Positions 1 through 12,800 of a DNA stretch of 64,000 nucleotides are shown here, piece after piece. This stretch comes from Cristatella mucedo (taxonomy: Eukaryota > Bryozoa > Phylactolaemata > Cristatellidae). The notes below the pieces were generated by a model, which had not been told where the DNA came from, did no database searches, and worked only from the letters and a program-made list of their open reading frames with translations. Position numbers and translations under genes: made by a program. The stretch's first letter is position 1. Every line of letters begins with the position of its first letter. The DNA lies in assembly GCA_009760855.2 (NCBI GenBank), contig WPIO01000030.1, positions 1,731,001-1,795,000 of the forward strand, in the 5' to 3' direction.

Positions 1-763
1 CAACGGAGTAAAAAGCAAACGGATTACATTAGTACTAGCTGACCAGTCAGCATGATTTAAAGCGCACAACACCTACAAAGGGATATCAAAACACTAAAGA
101 CAGAAGAGTGCGCCACGCGGTCCTCGGGTGCTGAGCAAGAGATGTCCATAATGACAGCCGAAAGCTCATACCAGCTCACCCAATGTTCCAGCGAGGTACT
201 AGGGAGCTTCTGTCAGTAAACGAAAGCCTCTACACATAAGGGGCGCAGCAGGGCTCGATGCATTGCAAATGGCAAGATTGCAGCAGCAGTTAAGCGCAGG
301 CTAAGCAAACGCAGCCAACAACTCATGACAGAAAACCCAAGGGCAACGCCGAGCACCGCGCGATAGTAGCCAGTAGTCTTGCGTACTATGTACGTGGACA
401 TTACATGCCTATTGAAATAAAATCTGAAAGGATACGATTAACGTAGTTTTCCAGTGCAGAAGCCATTTAACGACGACGCCGCCGAACGGTCTTACGTCGG
501 CTGGATGTCAACCGAAACGATGAACTACGAGACCGGCGACCACCACTCCACTAACAGCCTTGACGTGGTGCAGCAGCATACAGACGACGATTGCGGTACG
601 GATGGGGATGGATACAGTCTGAAGAAAAATAGTCAATTTTATTATTAAAACATCACACGACCTTTTAAGAAGTGAACATCCAGCTCTTTCACACACATTT
701 CCTTGTTACGCCTCTCTTACCTCTCCACTTGGCGGGCCCATACGAACCTGAAGGGCGTGTGCT
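1..763. other. Upstream flank of RAD1, no gene recognised
   Basis: I see only short unsupported ORFs here. The stretch presumably holds the RAD1 promoter and 5' UTR near its right end. No TATA box or divergent gene was recognised. Confidence 0.5.
729..736 (+). promoter_or_regulatory. E2F-like site just upstream of RAD1
   Basis: The bases TTGGCGGG match the core of the E2F consensus and lie 28 bp before the RAD1 start codon. E2F control is known for many replication and checkpoint genes. A match this short can occur by chance, so the function is inferred. Confidence 0.3.
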
Positions 764-895
764 ATGGCTATGACTGTGGCGTCTTCCTCAATTTCATCGG
801 TCAGAGATGCTTCTAGCGACCAGTATGTACTCCTGGCGAAAATTGATGATGCAAGAATACTGGCAGGCGTTCTTCGTACGATACATTTTAAGGAG
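764..895 (+). CDS. RAD1 exon 1 of 8
   Basis: Codes residues 1-44, starting MAMTVASSS and ending GVLRTIHFKE before donor GTAACT at 896. The block DQYVLLAKIDDARIL matches the first beta-strand and helix of the PCNA-like fold of RAD1. Ends in phase 0. Confidence 0.9.
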
Positions 896-3800
896 GTAAC
901 TGCGCACTTCATAGTCTCACACACGATGTAATGCCCCCCCCCCCCCGATTATGGACTGTGAGCTTGACTGTTGAACCTCGGTTACGAACTATGTATGAGC
1001 TTTGCCGCTAAATTAGAACTGAGACGCTTATGAAATAGCCGCGATGAGCCGACGCTTATGAGCAGCGTGATGTACATTTACGTACGAAAGTGATTATTGT
1101 CTGATGTATGCCTTGGCTACTAAAAAAAGGCATACACCTGACCGCAGTCGTTCTCTCGTAGAGCAACTTTCTGCTGGTCGGTGAGTCCTAGCGCTAAGCG
1201 CGAGCAGCAATAAACCAGTTAGTGAGTCGGCTGGAAGTCCCCTGTCGTATCAGCAGTAATATACAGGCTATTGTTGCGCTTTTTCTATTATGGTGTTGTC
1301 GTTAGCGCTGCGCGAAGAATGTCGAGCGCCGTGTTATCTTCGGCGTATGCTTCAGGTCTTAGCACATTGCATGAGTTGTGTCGCTACCCGAACTAGTGAG
1401 GCTTGCGAGTGGAATAACAACGACTATCTATGCATGTCCATACCGGTATTGGAAGTCTTGTCCGAACCTCAAAATTGAAGGACTGCTGAGTTCTCAGCGT
1501 GGCTTTAGCTGTGTTTAGCCGCCTTACCTTCTAGTGACTGGGAAACACTCGTTCCCGACTGCACAGTTGAGTTTATTGCACGTTTAGTGTGGATGCATAT
1601 CATTGACGTGACAAAATCCCGTTGATACTGAAGCTTAGATCTGTTCATGGCCGCTTTTTTGTAGATGGTCACATTTTGTGCCAGCCCCATGGGCATAAAA
1701 GCTACCGTAGAGAATGCCAGGTGCCTCCAGGCCAATGCGTTCTTACAGTCAGGGCTGTTTTATGAGTATTGCCTGAAGGAAACAGTGTCGTTTAAAATCA
1801 GCTTGACTGTACTACTGGTACGTATGCTTTTAAGTGTCAATTCCTTTACGTGTACGTATATTCCTTTCGCTCCGTGAATCCGTTGTTGTTTTCAAAGCAT
1901 AATGCTCTATAATGGTTTGAATATATGGCATCTGATAGTGCATTTAACATTGGCATCCCTGTATAAAATTACTAGTAACAGATCTTATTTATAAAGGAAG
2001 CTTCCCATAGAAGGATATCGGCTAAATTTTTGATGACTTATATATATTTGGCAGCAGCTACATGTCCGTAAGATAGCCTCTTCTCAATTTCCATTTGCTG
2101 CCAAACGAAAGACTTTATGACCGGTGCTCCTCCAAGATCTCTCTCTTGTTGCCAAGTGAGAGTGAATGTACCAGTCACAGCCTGACAAGGCTTGACTCCG
2201 TACTATACCCAGTGTTGACATGGCTAGTTCGCACTCGAAACAAGTTCTTTGGTGTCTTGACTCGGAACGTTAACAAGTTTTAAGGCACCTTAAGGTGTTC
2301 AATGTCAAGGCCGGTTGATTTAGCAGCCTCATTTATATAATGGCAGAAAAGCCTTAGCTGCTATTACCCCACTTGCTGTGGTTGCTAAAGGAATGTCACC
2401 TGTATTACTCGAACCCTTGACCTGGATTGCGAAGAGCAAGCACCTTACCCCTAGACTTGGACTTGATCCAGTCAGGTGGGTATTACTCCGAACTTTAGCA
2501 ATCCACTGAACCGTTGCTTGGTACCCTTGAATGGCTCGGTGCATGTGTCGGCACTTACTGCATGCGTCGGCACTTCCATTGAGGTCTTGGAGGCAAGACA
2601 TGTACATGTCTATAAATGACCACATCAGCTCCACAGTCAAGTCTGCCTACTTTTCGGAATTGTTTGGATAGGGATACCAAATCTAAATTGGTCCATGCAT
2701 TTGTGACATCCCGTCTCGACTTCTGTCACTCACTGCTTGCTGGTCTACCGGCCTGAGCAATGGCTTACAACTGGTGCAAAACTCGGCAGCTAGGCTTGTC
2801 TGTCGAGAGCACAGCAGTTGCCATATCACACCACTTCTCACCAGCCTCCAGTCAAGCAATGCATCGACTTCAAGGCTTTGTTTCTCACTTTTAGGTTCCT
2901 TCATTCTTTGGCTCCAGCCTATCTCTCAGATCTACTCCCCCACCAGGCTAAGCATCGTACCACTCGCTTTTCGGAATCTAATAGTTTACCTATACCTCAT
3001 ACGAACCTCAAATCCTTTGCAGACCGTGCCTCAGTTCGTATGCTCTTAAAGCCTCGAACTCACTTCACTTTCACACTGGACTTGCATCACGGCATCCCCT
3101 GACTTGACCACATTTAAAAACGCATCTATTTATCAAAGCATTTAGTGGGTCCATGTGATTCGTCTTGTATGTGCTTATGCGTGCTGACCCTATGCATGTC
3201 ACCTCTAACCATGTTATGTTTGTTGTCATTGAGCATGCTACCGCTAACCATTCGATCATACTTCCTTTGCAGCAAATGTGAAGTGCCTAAAAAGAGATTG
3301 AGTACTCTGAATGCGCTATAACAAGTGTATTATTATTATTCTTATTGCCCATATCAGTAGTCAAGTTCTGCGTGGTCATCCTTGCAAGTCCTGTCGTCTT
3401 GCCAGGCCACTTGGGTAGATTGTTGTTCTTAGTCGTTTTTATGCAGTGCCGTCTTTATTACTCCATTTGGGTGGAACCCTTGTGGCAAACTTTTTAAGCA
3501 GCCTTATTCCAGAGGTGTGCACCATTTTATTATTTTCACTCCAGTCGATCACTAAATTTAAACCGTAGAGGTTTTCTGGAGTGGTGTATTGTGAAGCCCA
3601 AGTTAACACAACTTGACCATTGTACACAGTGGACTATACATTTCTATAGTTCATGAATTGCATGCTTTTGGTTGTCAGTATAGAGTGGCCACTCAGTGGA
3701 TTCGTCCAAGGGCTAGCAAATCCATATTCCAGCTGGTTGGTACTTTAAGACATTTGATGTAGAAGATGCTTGCAAGATGCTGGTGTTGGTTTCTCACTTT

Positions 3801-6800
3801 ATTTCTTGGATTTGTGCTGATCTTCCTAGGACTGCTTAACCATTTTCGGGGCCAGCTCGCTTGTGCCTGGTACGACGACATCACTAAAGCTGTGCTACGG
3901 TGGCTACGGTACTCCATTAATATTATTGTAAGTTTTGACATAGGCAGTGGCAGAAGCAGGTGTGTGTGTTACGAGCTCTACTTCTGCTGCTGTGACCAGT
4001 GCTATTTGCTCTTTCTCTGTACCGGTAGCCTCGAAATGGGTTGCTGCTGCTGAACTAGGCTTGAAGGCTGTTCATGTGTATCGTCTACGACATACTTTGT
4101 TGATACGAGTCTGATCTACTAATATCGTTTTTCAAGCCTGCCAATGCAGCCCCTATTGTTTGCTGCACCCAAGAGGCATTTATAAGTTAGTGCCAGCACT
4201 GAAGTGCTACAAACATTTCTCGACCCTTTCATGGTCTTGTAATGGTTCATCATTGAATTTAACGCACCTGAAAGCTGATATCGCACTTCTCTTAAGATAA
4301 TTTGCTTCTCAAATTTATTTACTGCTAGCATACACACACCCCTGCAGCACTGGAGCATGGCCAAATTAGCTCATAGCTTGCTTTCATTTGCTTCAGTCGT
4401 GCTCTATTAGTGATGTACCTGTAGCTGCACCTGTAAGCTTTCTTTAGCTGTCTTAGCTCTTCTGGTGTCTACTGCTGGGCTTTTTCTGTGTTACTGAGTT
4501 ATTATTGGATATGTGCATGCTGGTGACTGTGCCATTACTCGGGTGAAGCTGTTCGTTGCATCACCTCAGGCATAGTCCTGCTAGTTTGTCACAGGTATTG
4601 TGGTTCAGATCAGCTGCTTCGGAATATGGTAGGATTGTCTAGCTGTAGTTGACTAGATAATCTTTTAATTCCTCCACGAATAGTCCCTATCAGCATTTCA
4701 AATAGAGTTAGTGACAGCATGAGTGGTCTGATAGTCCCGGATTTATTAAATGTTAAGCCAATTTCTTTTCATACCATTTCATTGTTTATCCCGGAAATCT
4801 TCCTATTTATTGCACAAAGCTGTACATCTTCTAGTGAATGCACAGCTGCTATTTAACCTTTGAATGGAATTCCGTGCAAATGGGGCTAAAGTTGTGGCCC
4901 TTTTTTGAATACTGCCATACTTTCAACTCGAGTAATATGTGATGTCAATATCCTCTGTGCTGGACATCCTTTCCACCTTTGCTGATACTTTGCGATCGGC
5001 TGCTGTGATGTGATGATTGCTTCATATTGCTTCTAAATAATGAGATTGCCCTGCTCGTAGGAATGAGACATCACAAAAGTAGGATGCAGCATTGCTATGC
5101 TGCCTTTACATTTATCAAAATGTCACTTTCTTTGCCATGCATTCATTTTGATATTGAACGAGCATATTTATTTTTTAAATAGCTTGTCATGACTTCTCCT
5201 TCGCACGAGTTCCTACCCGAGTGTAACCATTTCTACCATGTATCATTGCCTGGTTTGAAATGTGCTTAGATTTCTTACGAAGCCATTAGCTAATATCGAT
5301 GACGACTGCTGATTTACTAGCAGTGCTTCCCTAATTCAGCTTCTTAACTCACCAACGGTGACCCAAGCTTGCCAAAGTACCTCGACCGGTCACAGTGCTG
5401 TTGCTTGCTGCTGGATTGTGGTCAACCCAAGCTTGTCTACTGATGACGTACTAGTATAGTGCCAACGTACATTAAGTGCACGTATCTTGATTTAGCTGAG
5501 GTTCATGTCGTGTTTTTTGCCTCGGCTTGCCTTATTGCACATGGTCATGTCATACTCACGTGACCTACACAGCAGGAATTTCTTTATTGCCAGCTGCCAG
5601 CAGGAGTATTAGATGCTAGGGCTCTTCTGCTATGTAAATGAAACAGCTGAATCTGCTCACTTGTATGTTACTTTTTGTTTACCTTCGTTTGCAGCCTGGA
5701 GGAGGGAGGTGTTGTGACGAATTGCAGTCTTCGCACACTGGAACCAGATGAGCTGCTAGACTTTAACTTTAGTACTGCCAATGTCAACAACAAGATCATT
5801 CTGAAGGTGACTGCATCGCCCAAAGTATCATTTTGTAGGTAGCCAAGTTTTAAGCCGTGTTGCTTCATTTTTGCTTTAATCGTTTTCTTACTTGTAATCT
5901 AATTTGTTGTGCTTTATTAGGGCCAGCATTTGTATTACCCTACACTTTTGTTGTGCTGTAGCCTTGTGGCAAGAACATCTTAGACAAATTAAGATAATTG
6001 GTGTGAATGGGTTGTGATTTTGCGTAAATTCGACATTTAAAGAAGGCAGTGAGTTTGTTAGACCCGAGACGACTTACAATAGTTGTCCTGATAATGTGGA
6101 CCCAGAGCATGCACAAGTGAAATTTGATTTTATGTTTCCACTTATTATCAAAACCAAATAATATTTAACTGGACATGGGTTTTGTTTGGTGGACCCATTC
6201 ACCTATGCCACCATATACAGGCTGTAAGCCTGTGTCGAATTGCTATGGCTCTGAAAGTCAGGAAGTTAACTCAGATCAGACTGCTTAAGCATCCAGGAGC
6301 TGGTAGCACTTGCATGTCATGTATATAGCATTGAATCTAATAATAATAATACATTTGCACAGCCTTATCACCGAACTTAATTAATGTCTAAGTGCAGAGC
6401 TGGCAGCACTTGCATGTCATGTATTCAGCGTTCAATTTAATAATAATAATAATTAATTTGTATAGCCTACTCGGAGAACTATTTTAATCTCTTTCAAGGC
6501 ACTTTGATTATGCTGTTAAGGAAGCATGGTCAAATGGTTAGTAGTAACTTGCAGAATGTCAACAAGTATGACATGGTTTGAGCAAAAATGCAGTGTCAAC
6601 ATGTAAGTATGGTTAGTGGTAGCATGCCCAGCGTCAGCACGCACAATCACACTAACGACAAGTCACAAGGACCCACCAGATTCAAGAGAAACACGTTCGT
6701 TTTTAGCTTCTTTGTAAATGTCAAGTCGGGGAATGTCGTGACGTCAGTCGGGAGTGAGGTCCTGGCTTTGGGAGCATTCGAACTAAAGGCATGGTCTCCA

Positions 6801-9800
6801 AAGGAGTTGAGGTTCGCACAAGGTATAGCTAAACGATTTGAGTTAGAAAAGTGGAAAGGTGCGATGCCTAGCCTGGTGGGGGAGTAGTTCTTAAAAGTAA
6901 GTGACAGAACCTTGAAGTCGATAGGCAGCTTTATTGGGAGCCAGTACTGGTCGGCTGGAAGTGGAGTGATGTGGCAACTGCAATGCTCACAACAGAAAAG
7001 CCTAGCTGCAGATTTTTGTGCCAACTGTAAGCAGCTGATTGCAATTCCAAACCTTGATCTTGGATTGTCCAAGAACAAATTTCAATGTTGAAGTGTCAAC
7101 CTTGGTAGAAAGCCTCCAATATTTTGGATTCTCGATATCATTGGCTCAGCTAATGCTGCATTGTAGCCCATGGAGAACAATAGTATTTGCTGGATAGGTG
7201 CTGCTGTAAAAGATAGTAATCCTAATGCAATATAATGTATCTTTATCTGTAACTCCACAAAGACTATACGGGTGTTATGAAGGAGAGTTTTGTATAGCCT
7301 ACTCAAAACCAAAGTGGCTATCTGTATTTATTCGATAGCCGACGGACTTCATTTCACACAACAAAAGAAATTGAGGAAGCATAGCTGAGTCAGGATGGCA
7401 GTTGAGGTAGTCGTTAGCATGGAAGCAGTAGCTTAGGACGGCTGGAAACGATGTGCCAAGTGTCGTATAGAACCAACTATAGAGCTGGAGAGAGTTGCCA
7501 AGTAAAAGTCAGGATCGGTATCTTGCATACCTTCTTTCTCCAACTAGTATGTTGGTGTCAGATGCCTGTAAACGTCGATCACCGTTTTCGATTGCACCTT
7601 CCATTGCCACATAGCTGATCCACAAATTATATTTTTTTGTTTATCCTGCTTCTTGTAAATCAACAGCCGTTGCATGTATGACAGTGTTGCCACTTAAAGA
7701 GGCAATGATTCCTGCATATAAAGGCTGCGACCTTGAATAAGAAGGGAACATGACCGCATTAATATAAAAACAACAAAAGGCCTTCCATTGAAGGGCTCAG
7801 AGATAGCGAATTGGTGATCATGTCTGTGTAGGTTCACCTTATCCGTGCTATGATGCCTTTTAACTGGCAAATATTCTTTAATTCCTTGAGCCAGCAGCGT
7901 GCACAATTAGGAGATAGATGCAGAAGCTTGCCAAACCATTCACATTTGGCAGATGCTATGCTATTCATTAGATATAATGAATGCTGGCTTTGTCATTCTA
8001 GAACCTCGTTGACTAATGTGGCTTTTAGACATGCATTATCATATCGACTATCTTGCTTGCAGTTTGATGCTGGAACCGAATACTTAGCTAAATAACATGC
8101 CATCTTAACCAGTAATTCATGAAATTGTAGATTGACTCGGCAGTGCGGCTCAAATGCTAATTCAGCTATATCAGCCTGCCTGTTCCTGAGAGATGGCCTA
8201 GATCTCACTCTGAAATAGTTTGTTCCTCTGGTAATTGGTATGCATGTTTATTCTGATGTGATGGGAGAAGTAGTGAAAGCAATAAAAACGAATTGTTTTG
8301 CTGTTCACATGACTAATACTTGACTATTCTAGTTCACACGACAACCTCTCTGTAAGCATACAAACATAGCCAGTGGTCTATACAAACATATGCAGTGGTT
8401 TGATGTTATTGTTGATTACCGAGAGGTTCAACTGTATTGTATAAAGCGACCAAATGCTGTCTGCCGTCGGACTGCTTGCAGACAAGTTTCACCTCCACCT
8501 GATGAATGATCCAAAAACCTGTTGTTTACCGAGCGAGTGCCCTTCCTGTAGAGCTATCGAGACTCACCCCTTCAAATCTCCGCCCCCCACTCAGGAAGCA
8601 CTGCTTTGCATTCCTGAATCGCTGACTACAAGTTTAGCCTTTTACAGCGGAAGTAGCAATATGAACATATAGTGAGACCGAAGGCCATCTACCTCAGGAC
8701 TAAGAGCAGAAACAAATTTTGCATCGTATGAGGCAAATGGTCAGTTAACTTCTGGTTTGCCAGTACTCTTTCAGCTGAGTTAATTGTCCTGTTATTGCAT
8801 TACACGATGGCCTTTTTTCTGGTGGTGCATGGGGACGAAAGTCTCTTAACAGATGCTCTCATGGATGGCAGTTTTCTCACGAAAGCAATATGATCCATTC
8901 TGATTCATGACTCCCTCACACATCTAATGACATATCGAGATGGTCTTTGTTTCTAATTCGTGTACTGCCATGGATAAGGATAATAATGATAATACAATAT
9001 TTATTATAGCACCCTCAGAGAACTCAATCTCTTGCTAGGCACTTTACATTTGCTGTAAGCATGATCGAGTAATTGGATACTGTTACCACCTAGCATCAAC
9101 TGCATAAAGAAAAGACAGTGCTTAGGAGATCTTATAAAACGGCAGCCTTTTTTCTAGTTAATCCCTGCCTACCAGCCAGCCTCCTGTATCTGCTTGCTTT
9201 CATGCAGTTATCACTAACTTACTAGTTATGGGCAAACCCAGTGTGATTCAGAGATTGGAAAGGCTGACTCTCAAAATTGGCTCTGCCAGCATATCTCCCG
9301 TTGAATCAGCTCGAAATCTAGGTGTCATATTCCAAAGCGACCTCTCGTTAGACGACCATATCAGCTCCACGGTCAAATCTGCCTATTTTCAGCTTCATAA
9401 CATTGCTAAAATTAGGGCTTGTTTAGATAAAGATACCACGTCCAAGTTGGTCCATGCATTCGTGACATCCCGTCTCGACTTCTGCAACTCACTGCTTACT
9501 GGCCTACCAGCATGTGCGATCAGGCGATTGCAGCTGGTGCAAAACTCTGCAGCTAGGCTTGTCTGTCGTGAGGTCGAAGTTGCCACATTACTCCACTTCT
9601 CGCCGACCTGCACTGGCTACCAGTCAAGCAACGGATTGACTTCAAGGTTTTGTCGCTCACTTTTAGGCCCCTTCATTCTATGGCTCCAGCCTGTCTCTCA
9701 GATATACTACCTCATCAGGCCAAGCATCGTACCACCCACTTTTCGGAATCCAACAGTCTACAAATACCTCGTACAAACCTTAAATCTTTTGGAGACCGTG

Positions 9801-12800
9801 CATTTAGTTCGTATGCTCCCAAAGCCTGGAACTCCCTCCCGACCTGCGTCAGAACATCCCCTGACCTGACCACATTTAAAAGGAACCTAAAAACACACCT
9901 ATTTATGACAGCATTTAGTGGGTCCCTGTGATTCGTCCTTGATGTGCTTATGCGTGCTGACACTGTGCTGACACTGTGCATGCTGCCACTAACCACATTT
10001 GCATGCTGACCCTGTGCATGTCACCCCTAACCATATTATTCATTTTTTTCAAGCATGATTTTACTTACCATTCAATTGCATTTCCCTTTGCAGCAAATGT
10101 AAAGCGCCTAGAAGAAGATTAAGTTCTGAGGGCGCTTTATCAAGTGCGTTATTATTATTATTATTATCATTTGCACTGTGTATGGCTGTGATAGGTTATG
10201 TCAAGGCTTAGCTCGTGTAGCTGCCGTCTTGTAAGCTGCCGTCATGCAGACATCAGCATGGGTAACCAGAAGAGATTGTGTACTGACATTGCATACTTTG
10301 AGGTTATGTGACAGCTGAGAGATAGGATTAAGGAACCGAGGAACCTTTGAAATATGGGGTACCTCAAGGATCTGTGCTTGGTCCTGTTCTTTTCATGGTT
10401 TATACTCTCCCTCTTGCCGATGTGATTGCCAAACACAATCCAGGCTTTCACTTCTATGCAGATGACACTCGGTTGTATCTTTGCTTTGAGCGCTCCCAGC
10501 TCTCCAGCACGTCGAATTTTCTCAACTGCCTTGCTGCGTGTATTGATGACATCCACACATGGATGTCAGCAAACTTTCGTAAATTGAATGATGATAAAAC
10601 CAACTTACTAGTTATGGGCAAACCATGTGTGATTTAGAAATTCGAGAGGCTTACGCTCTGAAGAAAGCCACGCTAAATTGGCTCTGCCAGCATTTCTCCT
10701 GTTGAATCTGCGCAAAATCTAGGTGTCATGTTCCAAAATGACCTTTCATTAGACGACCCCATCCAGCTCCACAGTCAAGTCTACCTACTTTCAGCCGCAT
10801 AACATAGCTAAAATTCGGGCTTGTTTGGAAAGGGATGCCATGTGTAATTTGGTCCATGCATTTGTGATATCCCGTCTTGACTTTAAGTCACTGCTTGCTG
10901 GTCTACCAGCCTCTGCACTCAGGTACCTACAGCTGGTGCAAAACTGCAGCTAGGCTTGTCTGTTGTGAGCAATTGCCACATCTTACTACTTCTTGCCGAC
11001 CGGCACTTGTTGCCAGTCAAGCAATGCATACACTTTAAGGTTTTATCACTCACTTTTAGAAATCTTCATTCTTTGGCTCCAGCCTACCTATCATATCTAC
11101 TCCCCCCACCAGACCAAGCATCGTACCATCAGCTTTTCGGAATTCAACAGCTTACAAATACCTCATACAAATCTCAAATCTTTTGGAGAACATACCTTTA
11201 GTCTGTATGCTCCGAAAGCCTGGAACTCACTCCTGACTTGCGTCACGACACCCCCTGACTTGCACACACTTAAAAATAAACTAAAAACGTCTCCATTTAT
11301 GACAGCATTTGTGGGTCCTTGTGATTTGTTCTTTATGTGCTTATGCATGCTGACACTGCATGCTGCCACTAACCATATTTGCATGCTGACCCTGTGCTGC
11401 CACCCCTAACCAAGTTAATCTTGTTGTTTATTGAGCACGCTACGACTACCCATTCGTTCGTGCTTCCTTTGCAGCAAATGTGAAGTGCCCAGAAAGAGAT
11501 TGAGTTCTCTTAGGGTGCTATATCAAAAATATCATTATTTTTATTATTAATCATGTTACAAGACTACACTCGCTATGCATGAATTGTTATGCCTTTTCTA
11601 GTCAGAATGCCTCAAAGATGCATTTGGCGAGCTGGATATGACCAGTGAGGTCCTGGAAATACTGATGTCGCCTGACAAGCCCTACTTTCGCTTGTCGACA
11701 TGCGGTGACACTGGTAGCACTCTGGTAAGTGTGTTAGACTTCATAGCTCGAGTTTTTAGACAGAAAAGTCACTGCCTTCTTGCAATGAAGAGAGGCTCTC
11801 TCGTAAGTGTTGTATGCCGAGATTGCTGTTGCACGGCTATGGTCCCGAGCCATTATTGATCATGTTGGAGAGGATGCATGACTTTGCTTACGGTAATGAG
11901 ACATTGCTGTATTTTTTCTGGTTTGCCCCCCCCCCCCTTGTATACCCAGCTTTCTTTCGCCTTTGCTTAATGGCATCTTGCTACTGAATGCATTATCACA
12001 TTTAGCATTTAATTGTCGATATTAGTTGGTTCTTCCAACGCCACAGCAGTTATTGGATTGTCAAGCCAGGACTGTATTATATAAAACATGCAACCAGAAG
12101 CAGCCAGGATTTTTATCTAGGAAGGCTAGACTTGCAAGATTTTCATTTAGGGTGCAAAACCCACAAGTAAAGAAAAATTAGAGTGCACAATCGATGTATT
12201 TATTCATTTTGAACTAGGTGGTTGCTTATCGAGTGGACTTAGGACATAATTTCGTCGTTGGTGACAGTCGGGAGGCATAGGAACACGGGGCGGATCAGAT
12301 TGCTGCCCTGGCATAGGGGGCAAGAGCCCCACTGCCCCTAGGTATGCTACTGCATGCTGCCATCTACAGTGGTCATAGAGTTCTCAAACTTAGTTTCTCA
12401 AACTTAGTTGTACCCAGATCGTTGTGAATGGTGAATATCGCTCGGCAATCTGGAGATGTGTAGTTCAAGCCCTTCTGTGATGGATCTAGTTTCTGCATTC
12501 AAGTTCCCAGCAGTTCTTTGGGCTCTGTATTTGCTTGCTGATTGAACCCCATTTTGTTTTATGAAAGGGATGGCAGTACCTACATCCCACTTGATGATTA
12601 TGAGCAACTTTGTTTCAGGGTACATATACCTTTGATGTTGCAAAATGACCTTTGGTCTTTCTGCAGCCTTTGTGGTATGTAGAAATGTTGACAGTCTAGC
12701 ATCTAGTTCTTAAATAGTGCTGAAAAGTTCAGCCTACTCTCTTGATACGACCATCATTTAGTCTCAGTTGAATCATTTAGTATATAAAGTTGTTTATATA

